Of a DNA stretch of 64,000 nucleotides, positions 9,258 to 16,528 are shown one piece after another. The notes below the pieces were generated by a model. It was not told where the DNA came from, ran no database searches, and saw nothing but the letters and a program-made list of their open reading frames with translations. Position 1 is the first letter of the stretch. Every line of letters starts with the position of its first letter. This DNA is from Inquilinus limosus_F (GTDB lineage: Bacteria > Pseudomonadota > Alphaproteobacteria > DSM-16000 > Inquilinaceae), in the NCBI RefSeq assembly GCF_051487185.1, contig NZ_JAHVDK010000028.1:1-64000 (forward strand), written 5' to 3'. Both the position numbers and the translations under genes were made by a program.

Positions 9258-9316
9258 GCCGCGGCTCCGGACATGGTTCGGGAAAGGCGGGCGCCCGTCG
9301 GCATCGTGCGGCCCGC

Positions 9317-9467
9317 CTCAGAGGCCGTTTTGGAACTCGCTGCGAGGAGTCGGCTGGCGTGGTTTTCGAGAACCGGAGCGCAGCGGATATGGAGGTCCGT
9401 GAGCACCGGAAGCGCAGAAAACCACGTCAGACGGCCGTCGCAGTAGAGGTTCAAGGCGGGCTCTCAG
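9317..9467 (+). repeat. 151-nt structured hairpin element, copy A
   Basis: The element runs from CTCAG (9317-9321) to CTCAG (9463-9467) and aligns without gaps to the copy at 16378-16528 (28 differences in 151). Numbering from 9317, outer stem 1-29/122-151, middle stem 38-51/101-114 and an apical hairpin 68-72/79-83 can be drawn. Most differences between copies keep pairing. The apical region 51-100 is almost invariant and holds two direct-repeat boxes, AACCGGAGCGCAG and CACCGGAAGCGCAG. Imperfect pairs are G-T on the plus strand, which suggests the plus strand is the structured RNA. Its right end contains the stop codon of the KpsE-like gene. I do not recognise a named family. Confidence 0.85.
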
Positions 9468-10963
9468 ATCATGTGGTCGCGCACGGCATAGACCGTGAGC
9501 ATGGTGATGGCCCAGGCCACGCCGGCGATCAGCAGCACGATCAGCACGTCCTCGACCCGCGCCGGATACAGCGGGTACTCGGCCATGGCCGGCTCGACAT
9601 AGGGCATCAGATAGGTGCGGTCCGACATGGCGCTGCTGCGCACCTGGTCGAGCGCCGTCAGCATGTTCTGATAGCTCTGCTGGGCGAATTGCAGCTCGAG
9701 CCGGATGTCCTCGTAATCCGACAGGGTCGCGGCGTAGCCTTCGTCGGTCGGCTTGGCGCCCTGCGCCACGCCGGAGCCGAGCTCGCCCTCGATCTTGTTG
9801 AGCTGATCGCGGGTGGCGGCGATGTTGTTCTTCAGGACTTTGATGGTCGGCGCATCCGGCGCCATATGGGTCGACAGCGAGGTCAGCTGCGCTTCCATCT
9901 GCGCCAGGTTGGTGCGCAGCTGCAGCGACAGGCCGAGGGTCGAGGACGCGCTGGTCGACAGGTCCGGGCTCTGCTGCACGTTGCGGAACTGGCGCAGCTT
10001 GGCGGTGACGTCGCGCAGCCGCTGCTCCGCGCTCCTCACGTCCCGCTCGGCGAAACGCACCGCATCCTCGCGGGCCCGCTCGGCGATGCGGTTGACCAGG
10101 TCTTCGCTGGAGGCGATCAGCGCCTTGGCGACGCGCAGCGCATCCTCGGGCGAGAAGGCCCTGACCTGGACGATCGAGATGCCGGTCGACACGTCGAAGC
10201 TGGCGTCGACCCGGTTCTGCCAGTATTCCACCAGCTTCTCGACCGGCACGTTGGGGTCGAGCTTGGCCAGGAAATCGGCCTTCGGGTCGCTGTAGATCTG
10301 GCGCAGGTCCACGGTCTTCAGCAGGTCCGACACCGCCTCGCGGCTGCTGATGTAGTCGGCGACGATGAAGTTGTCGCTGAAGGCGGACAGCCGGGCCGAC
10401 TGGCCCAGCGCGGCGCCAACCAGATCGGTGGTGGCGGAGGAGGCCGAGGCGTTCGACGACTTCACCGCGAAGCGGAACTCGGAGACGTACTGGTCGGCGG
10501 CGACGAAGAAATAGTAGTAGGCGGCCAGCCCGGTGGGCAGCACCACCATCAGCAGCAGCGACAGCCAGAATCCGACCGACAGCCTGGCCTTGCGGCTGGG
10601 CAGCTTGAGCGGCTCGGTCGCCGCGTCGACGCGGCGGTCGGGGAGGCGCCTGGCCGTCGGCGGCGGCGCCGACCGCACCGGGACATCGCGGACGAAGCTG
10701 GTCATCGGCTCCTCGGCAGGCGGCCGCCGGCGGGGCAGCGAAGTGATGGTGGCATCGGTCGGCGGTGTGTCCGCCTCCGTCTCAGGGCCGGAGACGTCCC
10801 CGGCGCGGCGGGCCGCCAGCCGCGCCCGGGCGGCGCGCAGCTCGGCGATCGACCGGCGCGACACCCGCGCATCAGCGGAGTCCGGGACCGAGGCCTGCTG
10901 GTCCAGCTTTTCGGAGAGGTCTTCCGAGGGATTGTCCGGTGTCTTGCCCAAGCCATACCTCAC
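9464..10963 (-). CDS. Capsule polysaccharide export inner-membrane protein (KpsE-like, PCP family)
   Basis: The ~499-residue protein spans the periplasm and links the ABC exporter to the outer-membrane channel. A long charged cytoplasmic N-terminus (about 125 residues) precedes a transmembrane helix (GFWLSLLLMVVLPTGLAAYYY). A large periplasmic domain follows with long coiled-coil segments (EDAVRFAERDVRSAEQRLRDVTAKLRQ). The second helix is at the C-terminus, after the Pro-rich segment MPYVEPAMAEYPLYPAR that is typical of KpsE/BexC. The start is uncertain: the GTG at 10963 lacks a clear ribosome site. The stop codon lies inside the 151-nt repeat. Confidence 0.88.
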   Translation of the reverse strand: MRYGLGKTPDNPSEDLSEKLDQQASVPDSADARVSRRSIAELRAARARLAARRAGDVSGPETEADTPPTDATITSLPRRRPPAEEPMTSFVRDVPVRSAPPPTARRLPDRRVDAATEPLKLPSRKARLSVGFWLSLLLMVVLPTGLAAYYYFFVAADQYVSEFRFAVKSSNASASSATTDLVGAALGQSARLSAFSDNFIVADYISSREAVSDLLKTVDLRQIYSDPKADFLAKLDPNVPVEKLVEYWQNRVDASFDVSTGISIVQVRAFSPEDALRVAKALIASSEDLVNRIAERAREDAVRFAERDVRSAEQRLRDVTAKLRQFRNVQQSPDLSTSASSTLGLSLQLRTNLAQMEAQLTSLSTHMAPDAPTIKVLKNNIAATRDQLNKIEGELGSGVAQGAKPTDEGYAATLSDYEDIRLELQFAQQSYQNMLTALDQVRSSAMSDRTYLMPYVEPAMAEYPLYPARVEDVLIVLLIAGVAWAITMLTVYAVRDHMI

Positions 10964-11071
10964 GACAGTCGGGGCGGCTGCGCTTCCGTTCGCTGCACCG
11001 CAGCATAGCAGACGAGGTGCGACGAGGAAACCTGCGAAACCACCAAACCTTTCCGCTCCGTTCCCAATTCC

Positions 11072-12481
11072 TCAACGAAACCTTTGATCTCCATCCGCGA
11101 GAACCGGCGTTCCGGCCGCCGGCTCCGGCGCCGCCGCGGCCGGCGCCTGTTCTCCGGCCGGCAGCAGTCGCCGGTACATCTCGGCCAGCCGGCCGCGGTA
11201 GCGGTCCGGCGAATACAGAGCCGCCTGGCGGCCACCGCGCTGCGCCAGATCGCCGCGCAGCTCGGCATTGGCATCGAGGGCGCGGATCGCTTCCGCCAGC
11301 GCGTGGGTGTCGTAGGGGTCGACCAGCAGCGCCGCGTCGCCGGCGACCTCCGGCACCGCGCCCTCGGTCGAGGCCAGGACCGGCGTGCCCAGGCGCATCG
11401 CTTCCAGCACCGGCAGGCCGAAGCCCTCGTACAGCGACGGGAAGGTCACCGCCTTGGCGCCGCGGATCAGGCTGACCAGCAGCGGGAAGGGGGCATAGTC
11501 GATGCGCAGCACCCGGTTGCGGGTGAAGGTCAGGGTGTCGACCTGCTCCAGGTAGCGGATCGTCGAGTCGTTCAGGAGCCGCAGCTCCTGGTCGGTCTTC
11601 CAGGCCAGCTTGCCGATGATCACCAGCGGCGTCTTGATCTGGCTGGCGAGATAGCCCTCGATCAGTCGGCCGATGTTCTTCTTCGGCTCGATCGCGCCGA
11701 AATAGAGCAGGTAGTCCTTGTAGACCAGGTTGAAGGTGCCCTCGACCTCGCGCTTGACCGCCTCCTCCGGCTTCTCGGCGTATTTCGCCGGGATGTCGAC
11801 CGCCTGGTAGGTGTTGGTGATGCGCTCCTCGGGATAGCCGAACAGGTCGACGATGTCGCGCTTCGAGGTCTCCGACACCGTGACGATGTGGTCGGCGCGG
11901 CGCAGCAGCATCCGCACCAGCTTGTGATAGCGGCGCTTGTTGTCGAGCGTGGTGTAGGGCAGCCGCAGCGGCACCAGGTCGTGGATGGTGTAGATGTTGC
12001 AGGCGCCGGCCATGCGCAGCGGCAGCGGATAGGTCCAGTGCATCAGCCGCGGCGCCTGGCGCGCGGTGACCGTCATCCGGTTGCGGTAGATGGCGAAGTG
12101 CCGGTACGAGCGGTTCCACAGATCCGGCACGGTCCAGATCCGGTCGTAATAGGGCAGGCGCGACCGGTAGGTCTTGGCGATCACCTTGCCGGTGATCGGC
12201 ACCGGCTTGGCCCGCACCCCCGCCGGCGAATAGATCAGCTCGTTGACATAGCGCAGGAACTCCAGCCAGCGCGGCGTGTCGCCGACATTGGCCGGGTCGA
12301 AGAAGGCGATCTCGCGCAGCAGCTGCTGGGTGCTCGGCGCCGCCCGGCCGCCATACAGCACCTCCGTGCGGTAGCCGATATTGTGCAGCTCGTAGCTGAG
12401 GTTGCGGGCATAGGTGGCCACCCCGGTGCCGGTTTCGAGGCCGAGATTGTAGCCGTCGATCATGATCGTCTGAGGCGTCAC
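11072..12481 (-). CDS. Glycosyltransferase family 4-like protein
   Basis: This ~469-residue GT-B enzyme starts with MIDGYNLGLETGTGVATYARNL, a nucleotide-sugar/acceptor loop seen in mannosyltransferases. The C-terminal domain has FGAIEPKKNIGRLIEGY and the donor motif FPSLYEGFGLPVLEAM with its two Glu residues. The GTG at 12481 is preferred because AGGA lies 7 nt upstream; the ATG at 12463 has none. The last ~30 residues are Ala/Pro-rich. It is upstream of the KpsE-like gene on the same strand, so it probably builds the exported polymer. Mannose specificity is inferred from the neighbouring GDP-mannose genes only. Confidence 0.87.
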   Translation of the reverse strand: MTPQTIMIDGYNLGLETGTGVATYARNLSYELHNIGYRTEVLYGGRAAPSTQQLLREIAFFDPANVGDTPRWLEFLRYVNELIYSPAGVRAKPVPITGKVIAKTYRSRLPYYDRIWTVPDLWNRSYRHFAIYRNRMTVTARQAPRLMHWTYPLPLRMAGACNIYTIHDLVPLRLPYTTLDNKRRYHKLVRMLLRRADHIVTVSETSKRDIVDLFGYPEERITNTYQAVDIPAKYAEKPEEAVKREVEGTFNLVYKDYLLYFGAIEPKKNIGRLIEGYLASQIKTPLVIIGKLAWKTDQELRLLNDSTIRYLEQVDTLTFTRNRVLRIDYAPFPLLVSLIRGAKAVTFPSLYEGFGLPVLEAMRLGTPVLASTEGAVPEVAGDAALLVDPYDTHALAEAIRALDANAELRGDLAQRGGRQAALYSPDRYRGRLAEMYRRLLPAGEQAPAAAAPEPAAGTPVLADGDQRFR

Positions 12482-12789
12482 GGCGTGGTCCTGTGCTGTC
12501 CAGCGACTCGGAACGAAGGCTTCGGCAGCCCCCGATGACGAAGGCCGTATCGGAACACAGCCCCGCCGACATCGCCATCGGAGATTTGGCGTGCCCCTAT
12601 AGATATAAAACCTAAAGCGGTCTACGAAAACAGGAATTTGAGGTTGAGAGTCCTGGAAGCCGCGCGGTGCCTTGGATTCCGGATTCGAATGTGAAAGTGT
12701 GGTTGCATGGAACATTGGCTCCCGCGTCCGAAATCTGGTATGCACCCAAGCATTCGCGCTGCGGCGCTCAGCAGAGAGACGACGTCTCA
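12482..12789. other. Divergent intergenic promoter region
   Basis: These 308 bases separate the divergent glycosyltransferase and export-lipoprotein genes and must hold both promoters. A short AT-rich stretch (12595-12640, including TATAGATATAAAA) stands out from the GC-rich surroundings. No convincing -35/-10 pair or operator could be fixed. Confidence 0.4.
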
Positions 12790-13977
12790 ATGACTTGGCG
12801 ACTGGCTTGGCTCGTTCCCGCCGTTCTCGCGCTTCCCGCCTGCGGTGAGCTGCCGAGCCACGGCCCCCTGGCAGGCCAGATCCTGGCGTCGGGCGAGAAG
12901 GCATCGGCTGCGGAGGCGGCCCAGGCCGTCGATACCCGATATGCCATCGTCGATCTCAACGAGACGACGCTCGCGGCGCTGAATCGCGCCCCCCGCCCCA
13001 GCCTGATGCAGCGGTTCGGCGACAAGGCGCCGGCGCCGATGCAGCAGATCGGCGTCGGCGACGTCGTCTCGGTGCAGATCTGGGAGGCCGGCACTGGCCT
13101 GTTCGCCGCCGGCGGCGGCGTCACCCCGACCGGCGCCGAGGGGGCGCACAGCGTCACTTTGCCGCCCCAGGTCGTCGACCAGCGCGGCAACATCACGGTG
13201 CCCTATGCGGCGAAGCCGATCCGCGCGGTCGGCCGCACGCCAACCCAGGTCGCCGAGGCGATCGAGCAGGCGCTGACCAGCCAGGCCAGCCAGCCGCAGG
13301 TGATCGTGACCGTCCCCCAATCGGCCTCCGCCTCGGCCTCGGTGCTGGGCGACCAGACCGGCGCCGCGCGGGTGCCGCTCAACATCAAGGGCGACCGGCT
13401 GCTCGACGTCGTCGCCCAGGGCGGCGGCATCCGGTCGCTGCCGGCGGAGACCTTCATCACCCTGACCCGGGCCGGGGCGTCGGAGACGGTGGACCTTCCC
13501 ACCGTCCTGAAGGACCCTTCGGAGAACATCTACATTCAGCCCGGCGACGTCATCTACGTGACCCGCCACCCGCAGACCTTCACCGCGCTCGGTTCGGTCA
13601 GCAGTTCCGGCGAGCTGCCGATCGATCAGGAGCCGTTCACCCTGGCGCAGGCGGTGGGCCGGGCCGGCGGGCTGGCGCCGAACGCCGCCGATGCCAGCGC
13701 CGTCTTCATCTTCCGCTTCGAGTCGCGGGCGGTGTTCCGCCAGATCCGGGACAACTCGCCGCTGCTGGCGACGCGGCAGCCGGTCCCGGTGGTCTATCGC
13801 CTCAGCTTCGAGGATCCGCGCGGCTTCTTCTATGCCCAGCAGTTCCCGGTGCGGAGCCGCGATCTGATCTATGTCGGCACCGCGTCCTCGGTCGAGTTCC
13901 TCAAGTTCCTGTCGGTGGTGCGCGGCGCCATCTCGGTCGGCACCCCGGCGACCACGGTGGTGTCGGGCGGCGGCTGA
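12790..13977 (+). CDS. Polysaccharide export outer-membrane lipoprotein (Wza/KpsD-like)
   Basis: The 395-residue precursor begins MTWRLAWLVPAVLALPAC, a lipoprotein signal with lipobox LPAC and the lipidated Cys at about residue 18. A Poly_export domain follows (GVGDVVSVQIWEAG, then GNITVPYA and GRTPTQVAEAIEQAL). One or two SLBB-type segments (QPGDVIYVTRHPQTFTALG) and a C-terminal segment with DLIYVGTASSVEF complete it. It would form the outer-membrane channel for the ABC-exported polysaccharide. The ATG at 12790 is preceded by AGAGAGACGACG. It is divergent from the exporter operon and heads a three-gene plus-strand group. Confidence 0.92.
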   Translation: MTWRLAWLVPAVLALPACGELPSHGPLAGQILASGEKASAAEAAQAVDTRYAIVDLNETTLAALNRAPRPSLMQRFGDKAPAPMQQIGVGDVVSVQIWEAGTGLFAAGGGVTPTGAEGAHSVTLPPQVVDQRGNITVPYAAKPIRAVGRTPTQVAEAIEQALTSQASQPQVIVTVPQSASASASVLGDQTGAARVPLNIKGDRLLDVVAQGGGIRSLPAETFITLTRAGASETVDLPTVLKDPSENIYIQPGDVIYVTRHPQTFTALGSVSSSGELPIDQEPFTLAQAVGRAGGLAPNAADASAVFIFRFESRAVFRQIRDNSPLLATRQPVPVVYRLSFEDPRGFFYAQQFPVRSRDLIYVGTASSVEFLKFLSVVRGAISVGTPATTVVSGGG

Positions 13978-14003
13978 GCGCGGCCGCGGAAGGAGGCGGC
14001 GCC

Positions 14004-15479
14004 ATGCCGGTCGCACCCGAGTTGATCGGTCTGGCCGGCGGCGCCGTCGCCTGGGAGGCGGTGGACTCGCTGGCCCGGCCGCGGCGGGGGACCTTCGGCG
14101 GCAGCCGCGCCGCCCTCCTCGGCCGCGCCGTCGTGTTCCTGCTGCTGCTCGGCGCCTGGCTCGGCCTCCTTGGCCGCTTCTGGTTCGCGCTCGTGGCCAG
14201 CCTGATCACCCTCGCCATCCTGGTCGCGATCTCGAACGCCAAGCACCGTGTGCTCCACGAGCCGCTGGTGTTCTCGGATTTCGCCTTCATCCTGCCGATG
14301 CTGCGGCATCCGAGCCTGTTCTATATCGAGCGACGTGAGGGGCTGGTCCTGGCCGGCGGCGTCGCAGTGCTGCTGGCGGTGATCGCGGCGTGGATCGGGC
14401 TCGAACCGCGCAGCATCCCGGTGCCGGCGCAGCTGGCCCTGCTGGCGGTCGAGGCGGCGCTGCTCGGCGCCGCGGCTGCCCTCATCCCCTGGCCGAAGGC
14501 GCTGACCTTCGCCGATGCCTGCGACCCGCGCGGCGCGGTCCGGCGCTTCGGCCTGGCCCTGTCGCTGCCGACCGCCTGGCTGCGCTGGCGCGGCGAAAGC
14601 CGCCGGCCGCTGCCGGCGCTGCCGCCGCCCGGCCCCGGCACGGGCGTCGACGCGGTGGTCGCGGTCCAGTCCGAATCCTTCATGGATCTGCGCCGCATCG
14701 GCATCGCGACCGAACTGCCCGAATTCGACCGGCTCAGGCCCCGTGCCCTGGTGCATGGCCTGCTCGACGTGCCGTGCTTCGGCGCCTACACGCTGCGCCC
14801 GGAGGTCGCGGTGATCACCGGCCTCGGCGCCGAGGACCAGTCCTTCGACGGGCTCCACCCCTATCTCCGGCCGCAGCGCTTCGCCCCGGCCTCGCTGGCG
14901 GCGGCGCTGCGCCGCCGGGGCTGGCGTACGGTGTTCCTGCACCCCTATGACGAGCGCTTCTTCCGGCGCCGCGAGGCGATTCCGGCGCTGGGCTTCGACC
15001 GCTTCATCGGCCAGCGCGACCTGCCGGGCGCCGAGCGCTGCGGCTACTACATCTCCGACGCCGCCGTGGCCGGGGTGATCGAGGACGAGCTGCGCCGGGC
15101 GCGGCAGGACGGGGTCAGGCTGTTCCTGGTCTGCGTCACGATGGAGGCGCACGATCCCTTCCGCCCGGGCCGGGTGCCGGGCAAGGACGAGCCGCTGCAG
15201 CAATATCTGCACCATATCGGCAACGCCGATACGATGCTGGCCCGGCTCGCGACCCATTTCAATACAGCGGCGGACCGGGTGCTACTGGCCTTCTACGGCG
15301 ACCACGCACCGGTGCTGGCGGAGGTGGATCCGGAGCGCGAGCGTCGCACCGACTTCATGATCCTGGACTGCGGTCGCGCCGCGCCCCGGCCGGGCGGGCA
15401 GGGCAGGGCTTCGGTGCAATGGCGGCCGGAGCAGATCAACAGCTTCATCCGGTCGTGGCTGGACGGGGGCGCCGGCTGA
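14004..15479 (+). CDS. LTA synthase / phosphoglycerol transferase-like membrane sulfatase-fold protein
   Basis: The 491-residue protein has four to five hydrophobic segments in the first ~180 residues and a sulfatase-fold (PF00884-like) domain after it. AVQSESFMD opens the domain, GAYTLRPEVAVITGL probably carries the catalytic Thr, TMEAHDPF follows, and FYGDHAPVL near the C-terminus gives metal ligands. LtaS/OpgB relatives transfer glycerol-phosphate from phosphatidylglycerol on the outer face of the inner membrane. Here a glycerol-phosphate (or similar) decoration of the capsule is a plausible inference. GGAGG lies 7 nt before the ATG, 26 nt after the export lipoprotein stop, so the two are likely co-transcribed. 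Confidence 0.82.
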   Translation: MPVAPELIGLAGGAVAWEAVDSLARPRRGTFGGSRAALLGRAVVFLLLLGAWLGLLGRFWFALVASLITLAILVAISNAKHRVLHEPLVFSDFAFILPMLRHPSLFYIERREGLVLAGGVAVLLAVIAAWIGLEPRSIPVPAQLALLAVEAALLGAAAALIPWPKALTFADACDPRGAVRRFGLALSLPTAWLRWRGESRRPLPALPPPGPGTGVDAVVAVQSESFMDLRRIGIATELPEFDRLRPRALVHGLLDVPCFGAYTLRPEVAVITGLGAEDQSFDGLHPYLRPQRFAPASLAAALRRRGWRTVFLHPYDERFFRRREAIPALGFDRFIGQRDLPGAERCGYYISDAAVAGVIEDELRRARQDGVRLFLVCVTMEAHDPFRPGRVPGKDEPLQQYLHHIGNADTMLARLATHFNTAADRVLLAFYGDHAPVLAEVDPERERRTDFMILDCGRAAPRPGGQGRASVQWRPEQINSFIRSWLDGGAG

Positions 15480-15559
15480 CCGGGCGCCCGGCCTGCCGCG
15501 GCGGGAACCGGTCCCACGATCCAGCCGTCATAGCAGGAGCAACCGCGTGGGGAACGCTC

Positions 15560-16369
15560 ATGCTGACTCTGGATCGCCGCTTCGAGTTTCGCGGCCAGGC
15601 TGTGGCCTGGGGCGCGATTGGTGACGGGCCGCCGCTCGTCCTGCTGCACGGCACGCCGTTCTCATCACAGGCCTGGCGCCGGATCGCACCGCTGGCCGCG
15701 AGCCGCCGGCGGGTCTACGTCTTCGATCTGCTGGGCTACGGCCAGTCGGAGCAGCGCGACGGCCAGGACGTCTCGCCAGCCGTCCAGACCGTGCTCTTCG
15801 CCGCCCTGCTGCGCGAATGGGGGCTCGAGGAGCCGGAGATCCTGGCGCACGATTTCGGCGGCATGACCGCGCTGCGGGCCTGCTATCTCGAAGGCTGCCG
15901 CTACGGGCGCCTCACCCTGGTCGATCCGGTGGCGCTGGCGCCGTCCGGCTCGCCCTTCTTCCGCCACGTCGCCGCGCATGAGGCGGCCTTCGCCGGGCTG
16001 CCGGACCACGCCCATGACGCGCTGCTGCGGGTCTATATCCAGGGCGCGGCGCGGAATCCGCTCACCGAGGAGGCGATGGGCATCTACATGCGGCCCTGGC
16101 AGGGGGAGACGGGGCGCCCCGCCTTCTACCGGCAGATCGCGCAGATGGATGACCGCTATCTCACCGAGATCGAGCCCCGCTATGCGGCGATGGGCTGGCC
16201 GGTCGAGATCCTGTGGGGCGAGCAGGACGCCTGGATCCCGATCGCGCAGGGCGAGCGGCTGGCGGCGAAGCTGACCGGCGGCAGGCTGACCCGCGTCCCC
16301 GATGCCGGCCATCTGGTGCAGGAGGACGCGCCGGAGGCGATCGTCGCGGCCCTGTTCCAGGGGATGTGA
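15560..16369 (+). CDS. Alpha/beta hydrolase with Asp nucleophile (dehalogenase/epoxide-hydrolase type)
   Basis: The 269-residue cytoplasmic hydrolase has the oxyanion motif LLHGTPFSS, a nucleophile elbow AHDFGGM in which Asp replaces Ser, an acid segment LWGEQDAWIP and a catalytic His in DAGHLVQED. An Asp elbow (HDxGG) is known from haloalkane/fluoroacetate dehalogenases and epoxide hydrolases; some members are esterase-like with other roles. The ATG at 15560 has GGGGAA 6 nt upstream; the longer in-frame form overlaps the previous gene and has no site. It ends 9 nt before repeat copy B. Its role in the polysaccharide locus is unknown. Confidence 0.85.
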   Translation: MLTLDRRFEFRGQAVAWGAIGDGPPLVLLHGTPFSSQAWRRIAPLAASRRRVYVFDLLGYGQSEQRDGQDVSPAVQTVLFAALLREWGLEEPEILAHDFGGMTALRACYLEGCRYGRLTLVDPVALAPSGSPFFRHVAAHEAAFAGLPDHAHDALLRVYIQGAARNPLTEEAMGIYMRPWQGETGRPAFYRQIAQMDDRYLTEIEPRYAAMGWPVEILWGEQDAWIPIAQGERLAAKLTGGRLTRVPDAGHLVQEDAPEAIVAALFQGM

Positions 16370-16377
16370 GCGCCTGT

Positions 16378-16528
16378 CTCAGAGACCGTTTGGAAATGCG
16401 CTGGCGTGAGTCGGCTGGCGGTGGTTTCGAGAACCGGAGCGCAGCGGACATGAAGGTCCGTGAGCACCGGAAGCGCAGAAATCGCCGTCAGACGGCCGCG
16501 CCAGGTGCATTTCCAAGCGGTCTCTCAG
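16378..16528 (+). repeat. 151-nt structured hairpin element, copy B
   Basis: The termini form a near-perfect inverted repeat (CTCAGAGACCGTTTGGAAAT against its counterpart at 16509-16528). It is the same length as copy A at 9317-9467 and aligns to it without gaps. Outer-stem segment CTGGCG (16401-16406) pairs with CGCCAG (16499-16504), where copy A has CTGCGA with TCGCAG. It lies between convergent genes: 9 nt after the hydrolase stop and covering the stop codon of the minus-strand glycosyltransferase. Here it could serve as a transcription terminator for one or both genes. Confidence 0.87.

Noticed and set aside
9317..9467. Interpretation of the 151-nt element as a simple intrinsic terminator
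   Set aside because: It is far longer than needed, lies inside an operon, lacks a U-tract on either strand and has a conserved 50-nt apical region with two direct-repeat boxes.
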